Shown here piece after piece: positions 1-12,544 of a stretch of DNA of 64,000 nucleotides (the stretch's first letter is position 1; each line of letters opens with the position of its first letter). The position numbers and the translations under genes were made by a program. Source of the DNA: Kuschelorhynchus macadamiae (lineage: Eukaryota > Arthropoda > Insecta > Coleoptera > Curculionidae); contig JAUTXW010000214.1 of assembly GCA_030620095.1 (NCBI GenBank), positions 1,616,001-1,680,000 of the forward strand. Reading direction: 5' to 3'. Under the pieces are notes generated by a model. It saw only the letters and a program-made list of their open reading frames with translations. It was not told the DNA's origin and searched no databases.

Positions 1-650
1 ATGCAAGATACGAAAATGGCCTTCATTTGTTTCAATTTTTTATATCGCCTTTTTAGAATTAAAAAAAAAATAATATTACACCTAAAATAATTCGAGACCT
101 GTTATATTTTCATATACAATACATTTTCTAAAATTTCACTGAAACTGTTTTTCTGTAAATTGTAAAATTTTATTGTCTGATAAATAAGGAACCGCAGCTC
201 TGGAAAATTAAGTTACGCTAGTAGTACGTGATCTTGGGTCATTAAGCAACACACCAGCTGCTCTCTTTTCTCCATCAAAATATTCTAGCAATGAACTAAC
301 GTCAAAGTTACTTAAGATGAGCGAGCTGATATAAGATCTCATTTGATTTTTAGGTTTATTTTGTTCTGCAGTGCAATTCACGGCTCAGGAACTCTAACGA
401 TCGCTTTAAAAATGTGTTTTATTTAGTTAAGGCTACGTTGTTCTACAGTTCCCCCGTTATGAATACTCCTTTTATTAAGAATAGTGAAGTGTAACCCAAT
501 TTAGTTCAGTATATAGTTATTTAGGAACACATTTGAAAAGACAGTATCTTTTCAAACATTTTTATTGGACGCCATTTTGTTCCATTATATTAGATTCGAG
601 CCAATTTTACCAGTTTCTAGCTACACCATACCTGATTTTTGGAATTTTTT
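1..650. other. No gene seen
   Basis: AT-rich sequence with no credible open frame, RNA gene or clear repeat terminus. It may belong to the mariner-like remnant that follows, but I could not find its end. Confidence 0.4.
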
Positions 651-893
651 TTACATTGACATAGACACACACGCACGAATACGGCGAAACCAATTTTCTT
701 GAACAGATTCAAGAACGTTAGGTCCTTGTCTAATTTGTTCTGCTGCAGCAAAAATACAGTCTCTAAGGTTATCTTCATTTTCAATTTCAACCCTGTTATA
801 CACTAATGTTTTCACGTGGCTCCAAAAATGAAAATCAAGGGGTTTTAGGTCTGGAGACCATTTTCTGGCTCTGGCGCATTTCCACCTATTCAC
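651..893 (-). pseudogene. Mariner-like (IS630/Tc1) transposase, C-terminal fragment
   Basis: An 80-residue open frame has the motif SPDLKPLDFHFW, matching the third catalytic region (SPDL-x-PLDFF-W) of insect mariner-like transposases, followed by a V-Y-N-R and AAEQIRQ stretch typical of the C-terminal helices. The catalytic core upstream (positions above 893 on this strand) is not readable, so this is a remnant. The same superfamily occurs in the window at 10,954, 54,679, 57,686 and 60,420. Confidence 0.7.
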
Positions 894-1305
894 CTATTAT
901 CAAACGTATTATCCAGATGGACAAGTTATTAGATAAACATTGGAGGTATGGCTCTCCTGTTAAACGCTTTGGTAGCTCAAAAGGTCCGATTAATCGATTG
1001 TGGATTATTCGCTCCTCGTACTTCGTGGTCCCGTCCCTTCAACTGTACTAACTCCCAGTCCTCGTTCCTAAATCTCATTACCCATTTTTAAATTTTTCTT
1101 TTTTTTGTAATTTTGAGGCAGAAATATTAGTTTATGCATCTTACTGTATTTCGGTTATTTAATTTTGTTTTAAAATGCAAATAATTTTATAAACAAATTC
1201 GGGCTTAAACAGTATCCAGGTCTTTGGGCTAAATGTCTGCCTGGTTTTATTAGTATATTAATATAATATTATGTATGAATTATAATCTTGGTGTAACAAG
1301 AAACG

Positions 1306-1336
<31 letters not shown>

Positions 1337-1559
1337 ACTATTATTATTATTATTATTATGACTGGTTGTCAGTATTCCTGTGGTTGTATTTTATACTGAG
1401 GGGATTATACTAAGTCAATACCAAAAATAAAAATAAAAAAAAAGAAATGGAAAAAAAACAACTATTGTGTATTAAGAAATGATCTAATGATGCTACATGT
1501 TTTCAAAATGACCGATTTTTGGATGTTCCTGTGAATGTCTGTATTAAGTCCTAATTGAG
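894..1559. other. No gene; holds a TTA microsatellite
   Basis: No supported gene. The tract contains an ATT/TTA trinucleotide run near 1307-1359 with one interruption, and otherwise AT-rich sequence. Confidence 0.5.
1307..1359. repeat. (ATT)n microsatellite
   Basis: About 17 units of ATT/TTA with one interrupting ACT, visible directly. Confidence 0.9.
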
Positions 1560-2575
1560 TCAAATGCGGTGTAAGAAAGAGACAAGAATAATATTGATGA
1601 CTCTTTCCTGCTTCCACAGCCTTTTTACTTCCATTGCCACGATGGTGTATTTGGCGATCTTCTCACTGTATTTCGCTTGGATGTTCTCGTCGTTGGGGAG
1701 AGTCATGTCAATTAAATAAGTGATTTTCTCTTTTTTGGATTGAAAGGTGATATCGGGTCTATTTGCGGGGATTGTTTTATCTGTGTTGATGTCAATGTCC
1801 CAGTAGATCTTGTAGTCTTCGTTTTCAAGTATAGATGTTAGTGTATAATGATAGTAAGGGTCTGTGTTCTCTGTTAGTTTGTATGTTGTGGCTAATGCTT
1901 GATGAGCGACCTCGCTTATTCTACATCCACTCGTTATGTGATCGATCGTTTTTCTCTGCTGGTGACATCTCCTACACCTCTCGTCTTCAATGGTTATGTC
2001 CTTGATGATGTGCTTTCGGTAATTTCTGGTTGCTATGACTTTGTCCTGGATGGCAAGCAGGAAGCCTTCTGTATCAGGGAACAGCTGCCCTTCTTGTAAC
2101 CACGTATATGAAAGTTTTTTATGTATATGGTCTTGCTTTATGTGGTATCTGTGTCTTCCGTGAAGTGTTTTTTCAGACCAGGTGTTCATCTTTTCTAGTC
2201 GTGATTGTATATCGTATAATTCTTGTCTGCCTTCACTATTGCCTTGTGGAGGTTAGGTTGCTTGTTGTCGAAGAATTTTCTGAGTTCGTAAATTTGTTTT
2301 TTATGTAGCGATTGTATATCTATAATTCCCCTCCCTGCTTCTTTTCTCTCGATGGTGAGTCTTTCCTTGCATGCGTTGGGATGTAACTTCCTGTGTTTAG
2401 TAAATTCAGAGCGTATGAGAATGTGAATCTTTTCTATGTCTGTGTGTGACCATTTAATGATACCAAACCAATACGTAAGAATAGGTATGGCGAAGGTAGA
2501 TTTCTTATTATTATTAATATTATTGACAATCAATTTCTCAACAAATGTTGGGTTTGAAGCCCATCCCGGATTCAT
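1560..2575 (-). pseudogene. R2-type non-LTR retrotransposon, C-terminal RT/endonuclease part (copy A)
   Basis: Two adjacent open frames (2195-2575, then 1560-2189) read as the end of one ORF. The first has the post-RT region with a TKHRKLHPNAC stretch and GRGIIDIQ. The second has a CRRC...HITSGC zinc knuckle followed by RPDI and LIDMTLPND, the signature of the restriction-like (PD-(D/E)XK) endonuclease of R2/R4-type retrotransposons, with a KY-x-EKI-x-KY helix after it. A break separates the two frames near 2190. No RT catalytic core is visible further upstream, so the copy is 5' truncated. A second copy follows at 2603. Confidence 0.75.
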
Positions 2576-2602
2576 GCATCAAAAGGAGTGGGCTGGTATC
2601 TA

Positions 2603-3330
2603 TTAGTTCAATGTGTTGTCCTGTAAAAATGTTCTCACTATGTGGCAAGTACTGAGCAGGACTGCCTTCTGGATATCTATGAAGGTGCAGTATGCTAGTC
2701 CAGTTGATGATACAATGATCGATATCACATGAACCTTATTCAGTTGCCACATCTGCTGTATCTTGATGGCCAGCTCCGCATATTTGGCCTTTTTCTCTTG
2801 ATATTTGTCCAGCACGTTGTTATTGTTGGGTACAGCGACATCTACCAAATAAGCTGTCTTTGTTTCCTTATTTAACAGTACAGTAACAGTAGTAACAGTA
2901 ACGTATTACAGTTTGAGGGCGTTATTTTCAAGCACTGAACTTAGTTGGTATTTATAATATGACACAAAGCTGTTCAGGAGCCCGTATTTATTGGCAAGCT
3001 TCTCGTGTATGATGTTACACGGTTATGCCGCTGGAGGCAGTCAGTGTTTGCTAGGTAAGTGCAGCCAGATGTTATATGCTGTATAGTCTCTGATCTCTTG
3101 CTAGATTTTCGGCACTTATCGGATTCAACGAACCGATCTTTGATGATGAATTTCGTGTGTTAATAACTTGGTCCTGTATTGCCATCACAAATCCTTATGT
3201 CTCTGGGAATAGTTGTCCATCTTTCAGCCACCTGTTGGATGCTTTTTATCTATATGCAGCTGATTTAAGTCATTGTGATGTCGGTCGTGCAGGTTCGTTC
3301 TCCACTGGTGCTTAATAGTTGCCATTATTA
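2603..3330 (-). pseudogene. R2-type retrotransposon C-terminus, degenerate copy B
   Basis: The open frame 2603-2848 repeats the endonuclease end of copy A (VDVAVPNNNN..DKYQEK.AKYAELA against IDMTLPNDEN..KYSEKIAKY). Further upstream on the same strand, near 3040-3130, the knuckle ETIQHITSGC can be read in a frame interrupted by stops. The same C-terminal module is thus present twice in tandem and in the same orientation, with copy B more decayed. Confidence 0.65.
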
Positions 3331-5016
3331 TTATTATTATTAATATTATTTTCTTATTTCATTGTGTGTGTGCGCTCTTCCAATTTCTTATTTATTTGAC
3401 CTTCCTCCTTTTTGCACTCTTGAAAAGTATTAAAAAATTGAACTCCCCCCGAAGCAAAACTACTATATAAGCTAGCCTACAGGCTGAAGTTCTGTTAAAC
3501 ACTTTGAAGTTGCACTTGCATATTTAATCTTTATGACGTCGCTCAGAAGAACCGAGTTCACGTTATTACTACGTTCAGTTTTGTCACGTATAAGTAGATT
3601 AATTGAATATTGAATTTGACTGAAAAATGCTATTAGCAGGTAATTACGAACGACAGCTCATATTAGCAAAAAATTAGTTTGATGTTTCGAAAAAAATGTG
3701 TCGATGTAACAAACGTATAGAAACATTTTTGTTACCCTAAACAGCATGAAGCTCTCGAAAGAAATAAGCGATAATTCCGAAAAATAGCCGACAGCTTTGA
3801 TGTAAAAGCAGTTTTCGCCTTTCACTGTGCTGGACGCGTATAAGCTGTTAATACCTTTACCGTCCTATAACTGCCAACTCGAGCGTCCGAAAAATTTAAT
3901 TATCTGGAACCTACGTGTCATACTGCTACGGAATATTTCAGTTATTTTCTCCGACACGCTTTTAATTTTCCTTATTGGAGTCTGTATTTAGTCTTTATGT
4001 GTATATATACACATATCTTATATAAACCAGTTTAGATATTTATTAATATAGTGAGAATAAATACTTTGAATGATCTTTTACTTTAAAATTAAATGGCACA
4101 AAAGCTTACAATGACATTCCGAATGTCGGGGTTGTCTTTTTCATATGTATATACTTTTGTATGTTGACATAAATTCCATATTTAAAAATAGCCCTGAAGA
4201 AGATTAAATATATAGTCAAAACTTCTGCACTTTTTTTTAAGAAAAAGGGATTTTTATTTCTGTCCTAAACCCGCTACACATCTATTCTGTCATTTTTAAT
4301 GTCAAAATGGCACATTTTTTCGGACTGAATACTCTAATTGATTCATTACAGTCCGAGAACTGTAATGGATTTATTATAGTCCTGAAACAAGTACACTAAT
4401 AGATTCACTACGGTCCTAACAACGAGAAAACGACTGCCATTCGGAAATATTTTTCAAGAAAATTTGCACAATGTTTGACTCAATTGACGCCAGAAGACAA
4501 CATTTTATGTTATTCGGATCGAAAACAATCACTCTGAGACATGGCGTGGCATCATGCTCAAGACGAACAGAGTATTGTGTACGTGTTTAGTTTTCATACA
4601 AATAATGCAAATTTTTTAAAAAATATTAGTCGATCTAAGTAGAAATAATTATTGTTACAATGATTTGGTATTTTATTAGGTTTTGCTGTTCAAAATTTGC
4701 AAATTAAAGCGGGATAGTATGATTAGAAAAGCCGCTAAAGGGCACGAAATTACCGAATAATATACGAATAAGATAAAGTTAAAGGGTGGTTTATTAAATA
4801 TGTATTGAACATATTTATTCTATTTTCGTAGAGTAGGTTCTTCAAATTACAATAGCTATAATATTTATTACTAAATTATATAGCATCTTAACATAAAATA
4901 GATGGCGTTGAAATGAGCGACTTTTACTAAATTAGATCTACTAAATTCGTTAAATGTTTATCAATACAGAAAATTTTAATTATTAAGGTATCAAGAGTAT
5001 TATAGGGCTAATAATG
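3331..5016. other. No gene; one dispersed-repeat piece
   Basis: A short ATT tract lies at 3325-3350. A piece around 4550-4660 (reading agtattgtgtacgtgtttag, then a tagaaataattattgtta block) recurs at about 9710-9800 and partly at 17,690-17,760, so it belongs to a dispersed repeat. The rest shows no credible gene. Confidence 0.5.
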
Positions 5017-5024
5017 CTTTAAAT

Positions 5025-7373
5025 CAGCCATGTCAAACTCAAAGTCACTGGTGGGCCAAAAGTATGAAGACCATCGACTAGATAGGCCGCAAAACCTTAT
5101 TTTAAAGAAGACAAATTACTGAAAATCTTGAGAAAAAGTACTATTATAGAACAAGTCTGTTTATTAAATATCCGATAAAAAGGACATTACAAAAAACTAC
5201 AAACATTAAATTCTTTTGACAGATACTTGACATCTTTTGTCTTTAATTAAGTTGTCTATTTGTGGCGCGAATTTATCGCCGGAAATAACTTTTAAAACTG
5301 CGTCCAAGTGTGAGTCCGTCAATCGCGATCTTGCGGGAGATTTGTTTCCTTTCATCAAAGAAAATAGTTGTTCACACTTATAGGTACTTCCAAACATTGA
5401 CAGGATTTTACAGGCAAATTTTCTCATTCCTTGGTATTGAACAGGCAAGTACTTATAAAATTCGAATGTACCAACACTATTAAATTTTTGTGTTTAATGG
5501 GTTTGTCACTAAATCTCAATTTCTTTCATTTGCAAGTGAGGGGGAACTTTATCAATATCGATAGTGAAAAGACCAGTAAATAGAGAAAAATTGTTTTCTT
5601 GGGTCTTAAAATCCTGAAAACGCTTCTCAAATTCTGCCAGAAGGCTTCTCATTTTCTCTGAATATATTTTGTATGATATTGGGACATTTGGGCTTTCCTG
5701 ATATGCCTTACAAGTCAGAAAATGTAATGTCTGCTAACTGTTTTTCCCACAACATCATCTTACTCTTGAAAGCATTCACATGATCATGCATATCTGTAGT
5801 AAGTGGACGTGGTCCTTGCAAATTCGTATTTAAGTCCGACAAGTGTTTTGTGATATCTACCATAAATGAAAGATCTTGTAAAAAAGGTACCTCGCATAAT
5901 AAGCTGACATCTTCTCCTTTTGTTTCCATGAAAACGCGTATTTCTTCTTTGAGTTTCCAAAACCGGTCGAGTACCATAAAACACGAAAGCCATCACACCT
6001 CTGCATAATATGGTAAACCAGTGTACTCACTTTCTAAATCACGTAAAAATGCAGAAAACTGTCGCTGATTAAGGCCTAGTGACCTTACGAAGTTTATAAT
6101 TTTTTTCACTGACTTTAAAACACTTTCCAACTTGATCACTTTTGAGCATAAAACTTCTTGGTGGATTATACAATGAATATGATGAAAATCTGGCTTGTCA
6201 CTGCCCGTTTCTCTGATCTTTGCCTGTAACATTTTAACAAAGCCATTTTTGCTCCAGTTATTGAAGGAGCTCCGTCTGTTGCAACGGAACACAGTTTTGA
6301 CAAATCTATATTGTACTTTTGCAGAAGTCCATAAACAGCATCGAAAATATTCTTCGCAATTGTTGTATCATGCAATGGTACTAATTCCAGTAATTCTTCA
6401 TACACATTGATATCTGTATCAACCGCACGAAGAAAAACAGCGAGTTGCGCCGCCACCCCACACACATCCGTACTTTCATCACAGGCAATAGAAAATGCAA
6501 TGAAATAGTCTGATTTTGTTTTTATCTGATCACTTATATTGGCAGCGAACTCAGTAACTCTTTCAGCGACAGTATTCCAGGACAAGGATATATTTTGAAA
6601 TGCCTTCACGCTCCCGGAATTTCCGCGGCCTTTACAAGGCACTGTACGCAAAGTAGCTCGCTTGAAGGACAGATTAATTTCTTTGGACGTGTAAACATAA
6701 GCTGCTGATCTTTCTTCCGTGCCTGTATACTTGTCAAACATAGTTTTATGAATATCATAGTGACGTTTTATATTATATAATTTTGGGACACCGACTGTAC
6801 TGTACTGTAATCAAACAAATACATTTTCTTTCACTTCACAACAAAAAAACTCTAATTCCCACTTTTCTTGAAAGATACGATGCTCATCTACAAGTTTCCT
6901 CTTACCCCCACTTGGTTTTGAAAGAGACATCTTAAAAACTGTATCCGGAATAAATTATAATAAGTACTGCTAAGTGCTGTAACAATAAGTGCGCAACTCA
7001 ACTCGAAACTCTATCGCAACTGACTCATAACTGACTAAACAGTGAACGACTGAACTCAATCGAACACGGCTATATACGAGTTCTTTCCAGAATGTTCAGA
7101 TAGCGTCATCTGTGTTTTTGCGCGGTAGAATTTCGTGGAACAAGCCAGATAACGTTTGGCTTTAGGTTTTAGGTTGAGTATGTGTAGTTCATCCTCCTAA
7201 ACATAGATGGCACTATGTACAATTGTACATTTTATTATACCAATCGTTGTTGCAGCGGCGCGAGCTTACAAAAACGGTTTTCAACTTGTTCGCGGGCCGC
7301 ATTATCTAGCTGTTTTCAAAACTTATTTGGGCCGCAGAAAAATGCTCACTGGGCCGCATGTTTGACATGGCTG
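5025..7373 (-). mobile_element. hAT transposon, GTF2IRD2-like group
   Basis: The ends carry the inverted repeat CAGCCATGTCAAAC (5025 inward; 7373 inward on the other strand). They are flanked by 8-bp duplications ctttaaat (5017-5024) and ctttagat (7374-7381), matching at 7 of 8 positions, as expected of hAT elements. The sub-terminal regions share GGGCCGCA-type motifs in opposite orientation. One transposase gene lies inside on the minus strand. The element is 2,349 bp and decayed. Confidence 0.9.
5206..6930 (-). pseudogene. hAT transposase (GTF2IRD2-like), broken
   Basis: The start at 6930 gives MSLSKPSGGKRK, the typical N-terminus of this hAT group. The frame then meets a stop near 6810, and later fragments are in several frames. 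The 6166-6741 piece has the catalytic-domain signatures CDESTDVCG and the TDGAPSITG loop. The 5206-5448 piece has the C-terminal dimerisation region (FGSTYKCEQLFSLMK and RSRLTDSHL). Between them, 5708-6292 holds the insertion-domain region with breaks. Family members are normally around 600 residues in one frame, so this copy needs several corrections and is dead. Confidence 0.85.
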
Positions 7374-7381
7374 CTTTAGAT

Positions 7382-7914
7382 CGACACAGTGTTTATATAC
7401 GTCGATCGAAAGCGTAATCCTTTATAATACCGGTGGTGCCTTGAACGTTTAATGTTGGACTAAGTAAACTGTTTTTTTTTTGAGAAATATTTTACCAATA
7501 AAAAATCAAACTATTATTTTTAATGCCATAAGGCACTTTTTTTTATTTAACTGATTTTGACATAAGGGCATTATTTGTAAGTAATAAACTAGTAGGATAT
7601 TATAGTACATTATACAACTAGGGGCTAAACGGACTTATTTAATCCCGCGGATAGAGTTTGTTGCTCGAGGGTTCCGCCCGGAAGCAACCACTATTCAAGG
7701 GATTAAGGCACTTCAGTTCCGCGATATATACATTATTTTTTGCACTTTCGGGAACAATAGTACTAAATAATATAATTAATAGGCTAATAATGTTACAAAT
7801 TATTGCAGGTAATAGATACAAATTTGATTAGTGTGCTTTGAAATAATGAAGTTACGTAGTTACAACATAAATACACAAGTTCTCAGTGTCATTACTTTCG
7901 TGATTATAAATCGA
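7382..7914. other. No gene seen
   Basis: AT-rich sequence between the hAT copy and the recombinase remnant. It may contain the 5' end of the Crypton, but no terminus can be recognised. Confidence 0.4.
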
Positions 7915-8811
7915 AATGGATTAATTTCATTTAAAAAAGCAGCTGAAGAGGCGCTAGAAGATATTTTGACCAAGGAAAATATATGAAGCGCAATATCAGA
8001 CATTTCAAAGATGGTGCTATGAGCGAAACGTGGAAAATTTCAACGAAGATGCGTTTCTTGTGTTTTTCAAGGAGAAATCTAGGACTTCATCACCTTCAAC
8101 GCTTTGGGCACAATATTCTATGCCAAACCTTAAAAATAATATCGACATTAGCAAATTTCACAAGCTTATTGCTCTGTTGAAAAGAATAAATGAAGGATGT
8201 AAGTCAAAAAAAGCCAAGATCCTGACTGGTGACCATGTTGATGAATTTTTAATGAATGCCCCAGACAATCAATTTTTCATGATGAAGGCTGACATTATTT
8301 TTGATGTAGCAAGTTCCTGTTGAAGTAAGGAGTTAGCTGAGCTGACGGTGGAAGATGTAACATATTTGGATCACTCAATTATGATTAATATTAAAAATAC
8401 CAAAAATAAAATTGATAGAAATTTCATTGTTAAAAATTTAGGTAGGAATACTGTCAACTTTACTGAAATCTGCGACAAGTATATAACTTTAAGAAAATCT
8501 GAGACTCTTCATTTTTGATTTTTCGTTCGTTACCAAAACAATTAATGTACTACGAGCCAGTTGGTAAAAATACGTTTAAAAACCTACCCCAAAAGGTAGT
8601 AGCATTCTTAAATCTACCAAATCCGTCACTCTATACTCGACATTGTTTTCGACGAACATCGGTCTTTTTATTAGCTGACGCTGGTGCGTCTGTGGATGTT
8701 TTAAAAAGGCATGGAGGATGGAAATCGGCAGCGATCGCCGAGAGGTACGTCGAAAATTTTATAAATAATAAAAAATTATACAATTTGGAATACATTCTCC
8801 TAATTCAATAA
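7915..8811 (+). pseudogene. Crypton-type tyrosine recombinase, broken
   Basis: Readable pieces follow one order. An N-terminal core-binding part starts near 7915 (KKAAEEALEDIL). Next come NFNEDAFLVFFKEK and SPSTLWAQYSMPNLK at 8030-8323. A middle part (ELAELTVEDV...IKNTKNK) lies at 8335-8510. A C-terminal catalytic part at 8515-8811 has YTRHCFRRTS (the HxxR pair), GGWKSAAIAERYVENF and the terminal Tyr. This is the phage-integrase-like fold used by Crypton elements. Stops and frame changes near 7983, 8323 and 8515 show that it is inactive. Confidence 0.8.
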
Positions 8812-9109
8812 ATGTATAATTATTGAAATTTGTGGACATCCTAATAATTTTATTAGGGGTACTGTAGATACATAGATACTGGCTACGGCTTACATCACAC
8901 GTAGAAATTGATCATTATGCCCAATCACTGTTTGATGAGCGTATGTCCGGTATAAAAGATCTGGTCGAAACATATCCAAGCTGATTTAGTATTCCAAATA
9001 CCTGGAGGATGACTTCTCCTAGAAAATTGATTCCATTTTGGCATGAGCTAATCCCAAAAACCGTAATTTGTTAGTTGATAAAAGCTGTGAATACTTCCAA
9101 TAATCCAGA
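8812..9109. other. No gene seen
   Basis: Sequence downstream of the recombinase remnant, with no supported feature. Confidence 0.4.
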
Positions 9110-9480
9110 GTTTTTTTATATATTTGTAGCATTCTCAAAAATTTAGTGTTTATGCTGCTATTTTTGACGATCACATAACTGGAACTTTCTTCTGGAAATC
9201 CAGATGGCGGGATATATTTAGATTTATTTAAGAATACTATCCACAAAGGGTTATTAGATATTATGAAAAAATGGCAATGACTTCATAGAAGACTTAATGC
9301 TCCAGCTAGACAATGCCGTCTTATACGGAAAAATTGATCGGAAGAAAAAAAATTAAATGGATAGAAAGATCACCCATTCTCTTGATTTTTTCTTTTGGGT
9401 TATTTAATTGTGAAAGGTTTATGAAACTGAATTATTAATAAATGAAGTCAAATCACTCCAGGCCTTGTTTCTTTAACATA
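9110..9480 (+). pseudogene. Degenerate mariner-like transposase fragment
   Basis: With several stops and frame changes, the plus strand reads GGIYLDLFKNTI, then a QLDNA motif, then KWIERSP followed by an ILLIFSFG stretch. That is the order seen around the second and third catalytic residues of mariner-like transposases (QxDxA ... W..RSPDL.P). A related segment recurs at 12,545-12,700. It is heavily decayed, and the assignment rests on this weak pattern. Confidence 0.45.
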
Positions 9481-9539
9481 TGTACACTTCCAAAATTTAA
9501 GGTTTGTTTTGCAAGAACCACCTAATTGAGTTCTTTTAT

Positions 9540-10140
9540 TGTGACTAGCTCTAGTCACAATAAGAAGACATAGCCACCAATAATTTTTTACATTTTCACT
9601 TCTGCAGCCTTTTCACCCTAGTAGCCTTTAACACAACCCCTGAGAATACGGCACACGTTCCGTCACTGATAAAGTGAAAGCAGCAGAATTTAGTAATTTT
9701 ATTTTAAGTTAAAGCTCAAGACAAAAAAGTATTGTGTAGGTGTTTAGTTTTAATACAAATAAGGTACACAGTTTTTTATATATTTGTCCATCTAAATAGA
9801 AATAATTATTGTTACTTTAACTAACAAAATCAGCTATGCCGCGGTTAACAGCCTTAGTGGAAGCTCTGCCTTTATTTATAACTTGTCTTTATTAAGAATC
9901 ACAACAAAATGTTCTTAAGATATCATAACATAATAGAGAACTATTCTATACGACTCTTCGTTACAGGTTTGTCATGAAATTCATCAAGAACCAGGCGTTT
10001 TACAGCTTTCGCAACATTCTCCTCAAAAGAGCGTTTATGTTTACCCAATTACTTATTGCATTACCGATATTAGTTTGCGCCCCTGCACAGGCGGTTGTAT
10101 AGAAATTGCTTTTGAGGGGTTTAAACTCTCCCCTAAACAT
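9540..10140. repeat. Dispersed repeat family, copy 1
   Basis: Blocks of this stretch recur in the same order at 17,565-18,340. They include an agcctttaacacaa block, the taattattgtta block and a 130-bp block ending ttacccaattacttattgca then gcgcccctgca. Part also recurs at 4550-4660. No coding frame explains the similarity, and the element type is unknown. Confidence 0.6.
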
Positions 10141-10953
10141 GTTCTTAATACTATTAGATTTCAGTTAAAATTATTAGAAATTCATTCAAACTCAAATTCA
10201 ACAACTAAAGAAAAAAGTCTTCGCTTTCTGCTTCATAAAGAATTGGTCCTTTAAGTAAAACTGGCTTTGTGGGGATTTTTAACAAATTCGAACAATTAAA
10301 AAAATATTTATATAGATTTAGTCCTTACTTTATACTATTTCTTCCATTTTAGTTTATATCAAATTGGCTCTCTGGCCCAATCCGATATTTCCGATTAGTT
10401 TTAACTTATGTACACTTTTAAAATTCACTAAAGGCAGACACCAGGTTGCACTCTGTTTTGCAAGTCACCCCGCAAATAAATTATAAAGGTCAATTGAAAA
10501 TTTAAAAATTACTGATATTTTTTTTGAGTTAAAAGTTATTTGTGATTTAATAATTGTTGTAAATATCATATTTTTAAAATAACATTTACGAATATATTCT
10601 TTTAAAACTGATATTGTATTTACACAACTGAATTTACTCCATGCTTCTGCGGCATGAGATGAGCGAGAGTCGAGGTTTATTATAACGAATGGTATATAAT
10701 ATTTTTTTTTAATAGAATACCCTATCTAATATTACTTTTTTAAAACTTACGTTAAAATTCTCAGTACTTTTTATTAAGATTACTTTTTATGAAAGTCAAC
10801 AGGGTCTAATAGCCATAATTTTATGTCTTACCTTTTACTACCTGCAAACAAAAGGTTACCCGATATGTTTGACAGTGTCAGTAATGTTGGTTTACAAAAA
10901 TTGATCATTTAACTGAAATCCATAGAATTGAAACTTTAATTATAAAGCATTAT
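10141..10953. other. No gene seen
   Basis: AT-rich intergenic sequence, with nothing recognisable. Confidence 0.4.
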
Positions 10954-11199
10954 GTGGATAGAATGAGAATCTTGCAAAATGTTTGTGACATTTTTAATGA
11001 CAAATATCCTAACAGAAATCCAAAAACCAAATCTACCGTAAGCAAAATTAACAAAAAATTTCCTGAAACTGGGAAGGTAAAAGATGCTGAACGTTCTGGC
11101 GGACCTAAAAGCGCAACAGATGGTGATAACGCTCTGAATGTTTTAATCAGTTTAAAAAAAAATCCTCACCAAGGCGCTTGGATTTTTGTGAAATCATGA
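10954..11199 (+). pseudogene. Mariner-like transposase, N-terminal HTH fragment
   Basis: An 81-residue frame aligns with residues about 28-90 of the transposase at 54,679: IFNDKYPNRNPKT..TVSKINKKF..TG.V against LFNNRYPHRQPIT..AVSKIERKW..TGSV. It then has SLKKNPHQ, matching TFQDNPHS. It stops before the catalytic domain, so it is a truncated relative that runs up to the (TA)n tract. Confidence 0.7.
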
Positions 11200-11239
11200 T
11201 GGAACGTTGCAATACCAATTTAAATTTTGTCGATCAAAT

Positions 11240-11242
<3 letters not shown>

Positions 11243-11302
<60 letters not shown>
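11243..11302. repeat. (TA)n microsatellite
   Basis: Thirty uninterrupted TA units. Long open frames across it (Tyr-Ile runs) are artefacts. Confidence 0.95.
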
Positions 11303-11306
<4 letters not shown>

Positions 11307-11674
11307 CTAGATTTTTCTTGGGTTATAAGTTCATAGCATTAAAACAATTCTCAAAAATTATTAGTCATCTATTCATTTTAAATTTGACGTTTCGGCAGGT
11401 GGCTCCGTGCCTTTCTCAAAAATACTTTCTAAACTAATTTAAATTAGAGAACCTACACACTTTAGTAAAACAAGACAGACTTACCATGAAACGTATATTA
11501 GTAATTAAATTATCCAAAGGTGTTTAAAATCACAAAAGACACGACGCTGTTCGCGTTATTTGGACAAACATTTTTAACAATACACACATGAAGGACGACG
11601 AACAGTTATTGACTGAAGAGCAGATACGTATGATAGGTAGGATGTTGTGGTTTTTTTGTTTTTGACGTTTTTTA

Positions 11675-11677
11675 ATA

Positions 11678-11732
<55 letters not shown>
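11675..11732. repeat. (TA)n microsatellite
   Basis: TA run with one interruption near 11,684. Open frames on both strands through it are artefacts of the repeat. Confidence 0.95.
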
Positions 11733-11735
<3 letters not shown>

Positions 11736-12544
11736 GGAAATATTGACGCGACAAGAACTATTATATAGTAGAAAAAGATTTTTCTGGACGTTTATTATTA
11801 TATTACCGACCCTGGCGAATACAAATACCCCACAATCCCATTCAGAACTCGTTGCTTTAATAAAAATGTAAAAGCCTGGTTTATCAAATTTTACAATAAT
11901 GAGATAAAATGCCAAATTGATGCTCGGATTTTAATTTTCTGACAAAAATATAAACTACTGCAAAACATAATAATCTTTTAAATTTTGTAAATATAAATTT
12001 TCTAAAGATTAGTAATTGTGTTGTTGCTTCTCAATAAGAATTCAGGAGAATAAGATAACGAAAGTACCCAATTATTAAGGTTTACTGATTTTTAACGTCA
12101 CAATTTTATTATATTCCTAAGTAGTGTTACTTAACGTTCAGACAATGTGCTTGACCAAATACAGCCATATTTAATGAAAGACATGCCAATAAGCGTATAT
12201 CATAGTCGCATATCCAACTTAGTTGCTTATTTTCGTGGTTCAGTGGCAAATAAAGAAGAATGTGAAAAATGAAGCTTTACATTATCGTAGACCTGAGCTG
12301 TATTGCAATGGACAGTACATAAAGTGCAAGAAAAAAATCCGACATCTCGGTATATTGCACTGAATACTATACAAGTTCCATCCCTTTCTTCTTAGTCAAG
12401 AGCTAGACGAAAACAGAAATGACAAGCATTTGGAGATTTGTAAAATAATGAGCAAACAAACCTTCTCTTAAAAATTTCTTTTGTCGTAAATCATCCAAGA
12501 ATATTTTATTTTGTACACACAAGCAACATCACCAAAATATCTAT

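Larger units (their letters stand above)
11200..12544. other. No gene; two TA tracts
   Basis: Holds two (TA)n tracts and a short repeat-like motif near 11,385-11,420 (ttgacgtttcggcaggtggc). No credible gene. Confidence 0.5.

Noticed and set aside
11207..11915. Open frames of Tyr-Ile runs on both strands
   Set aside because: They are translations of the (TA)n tracts.
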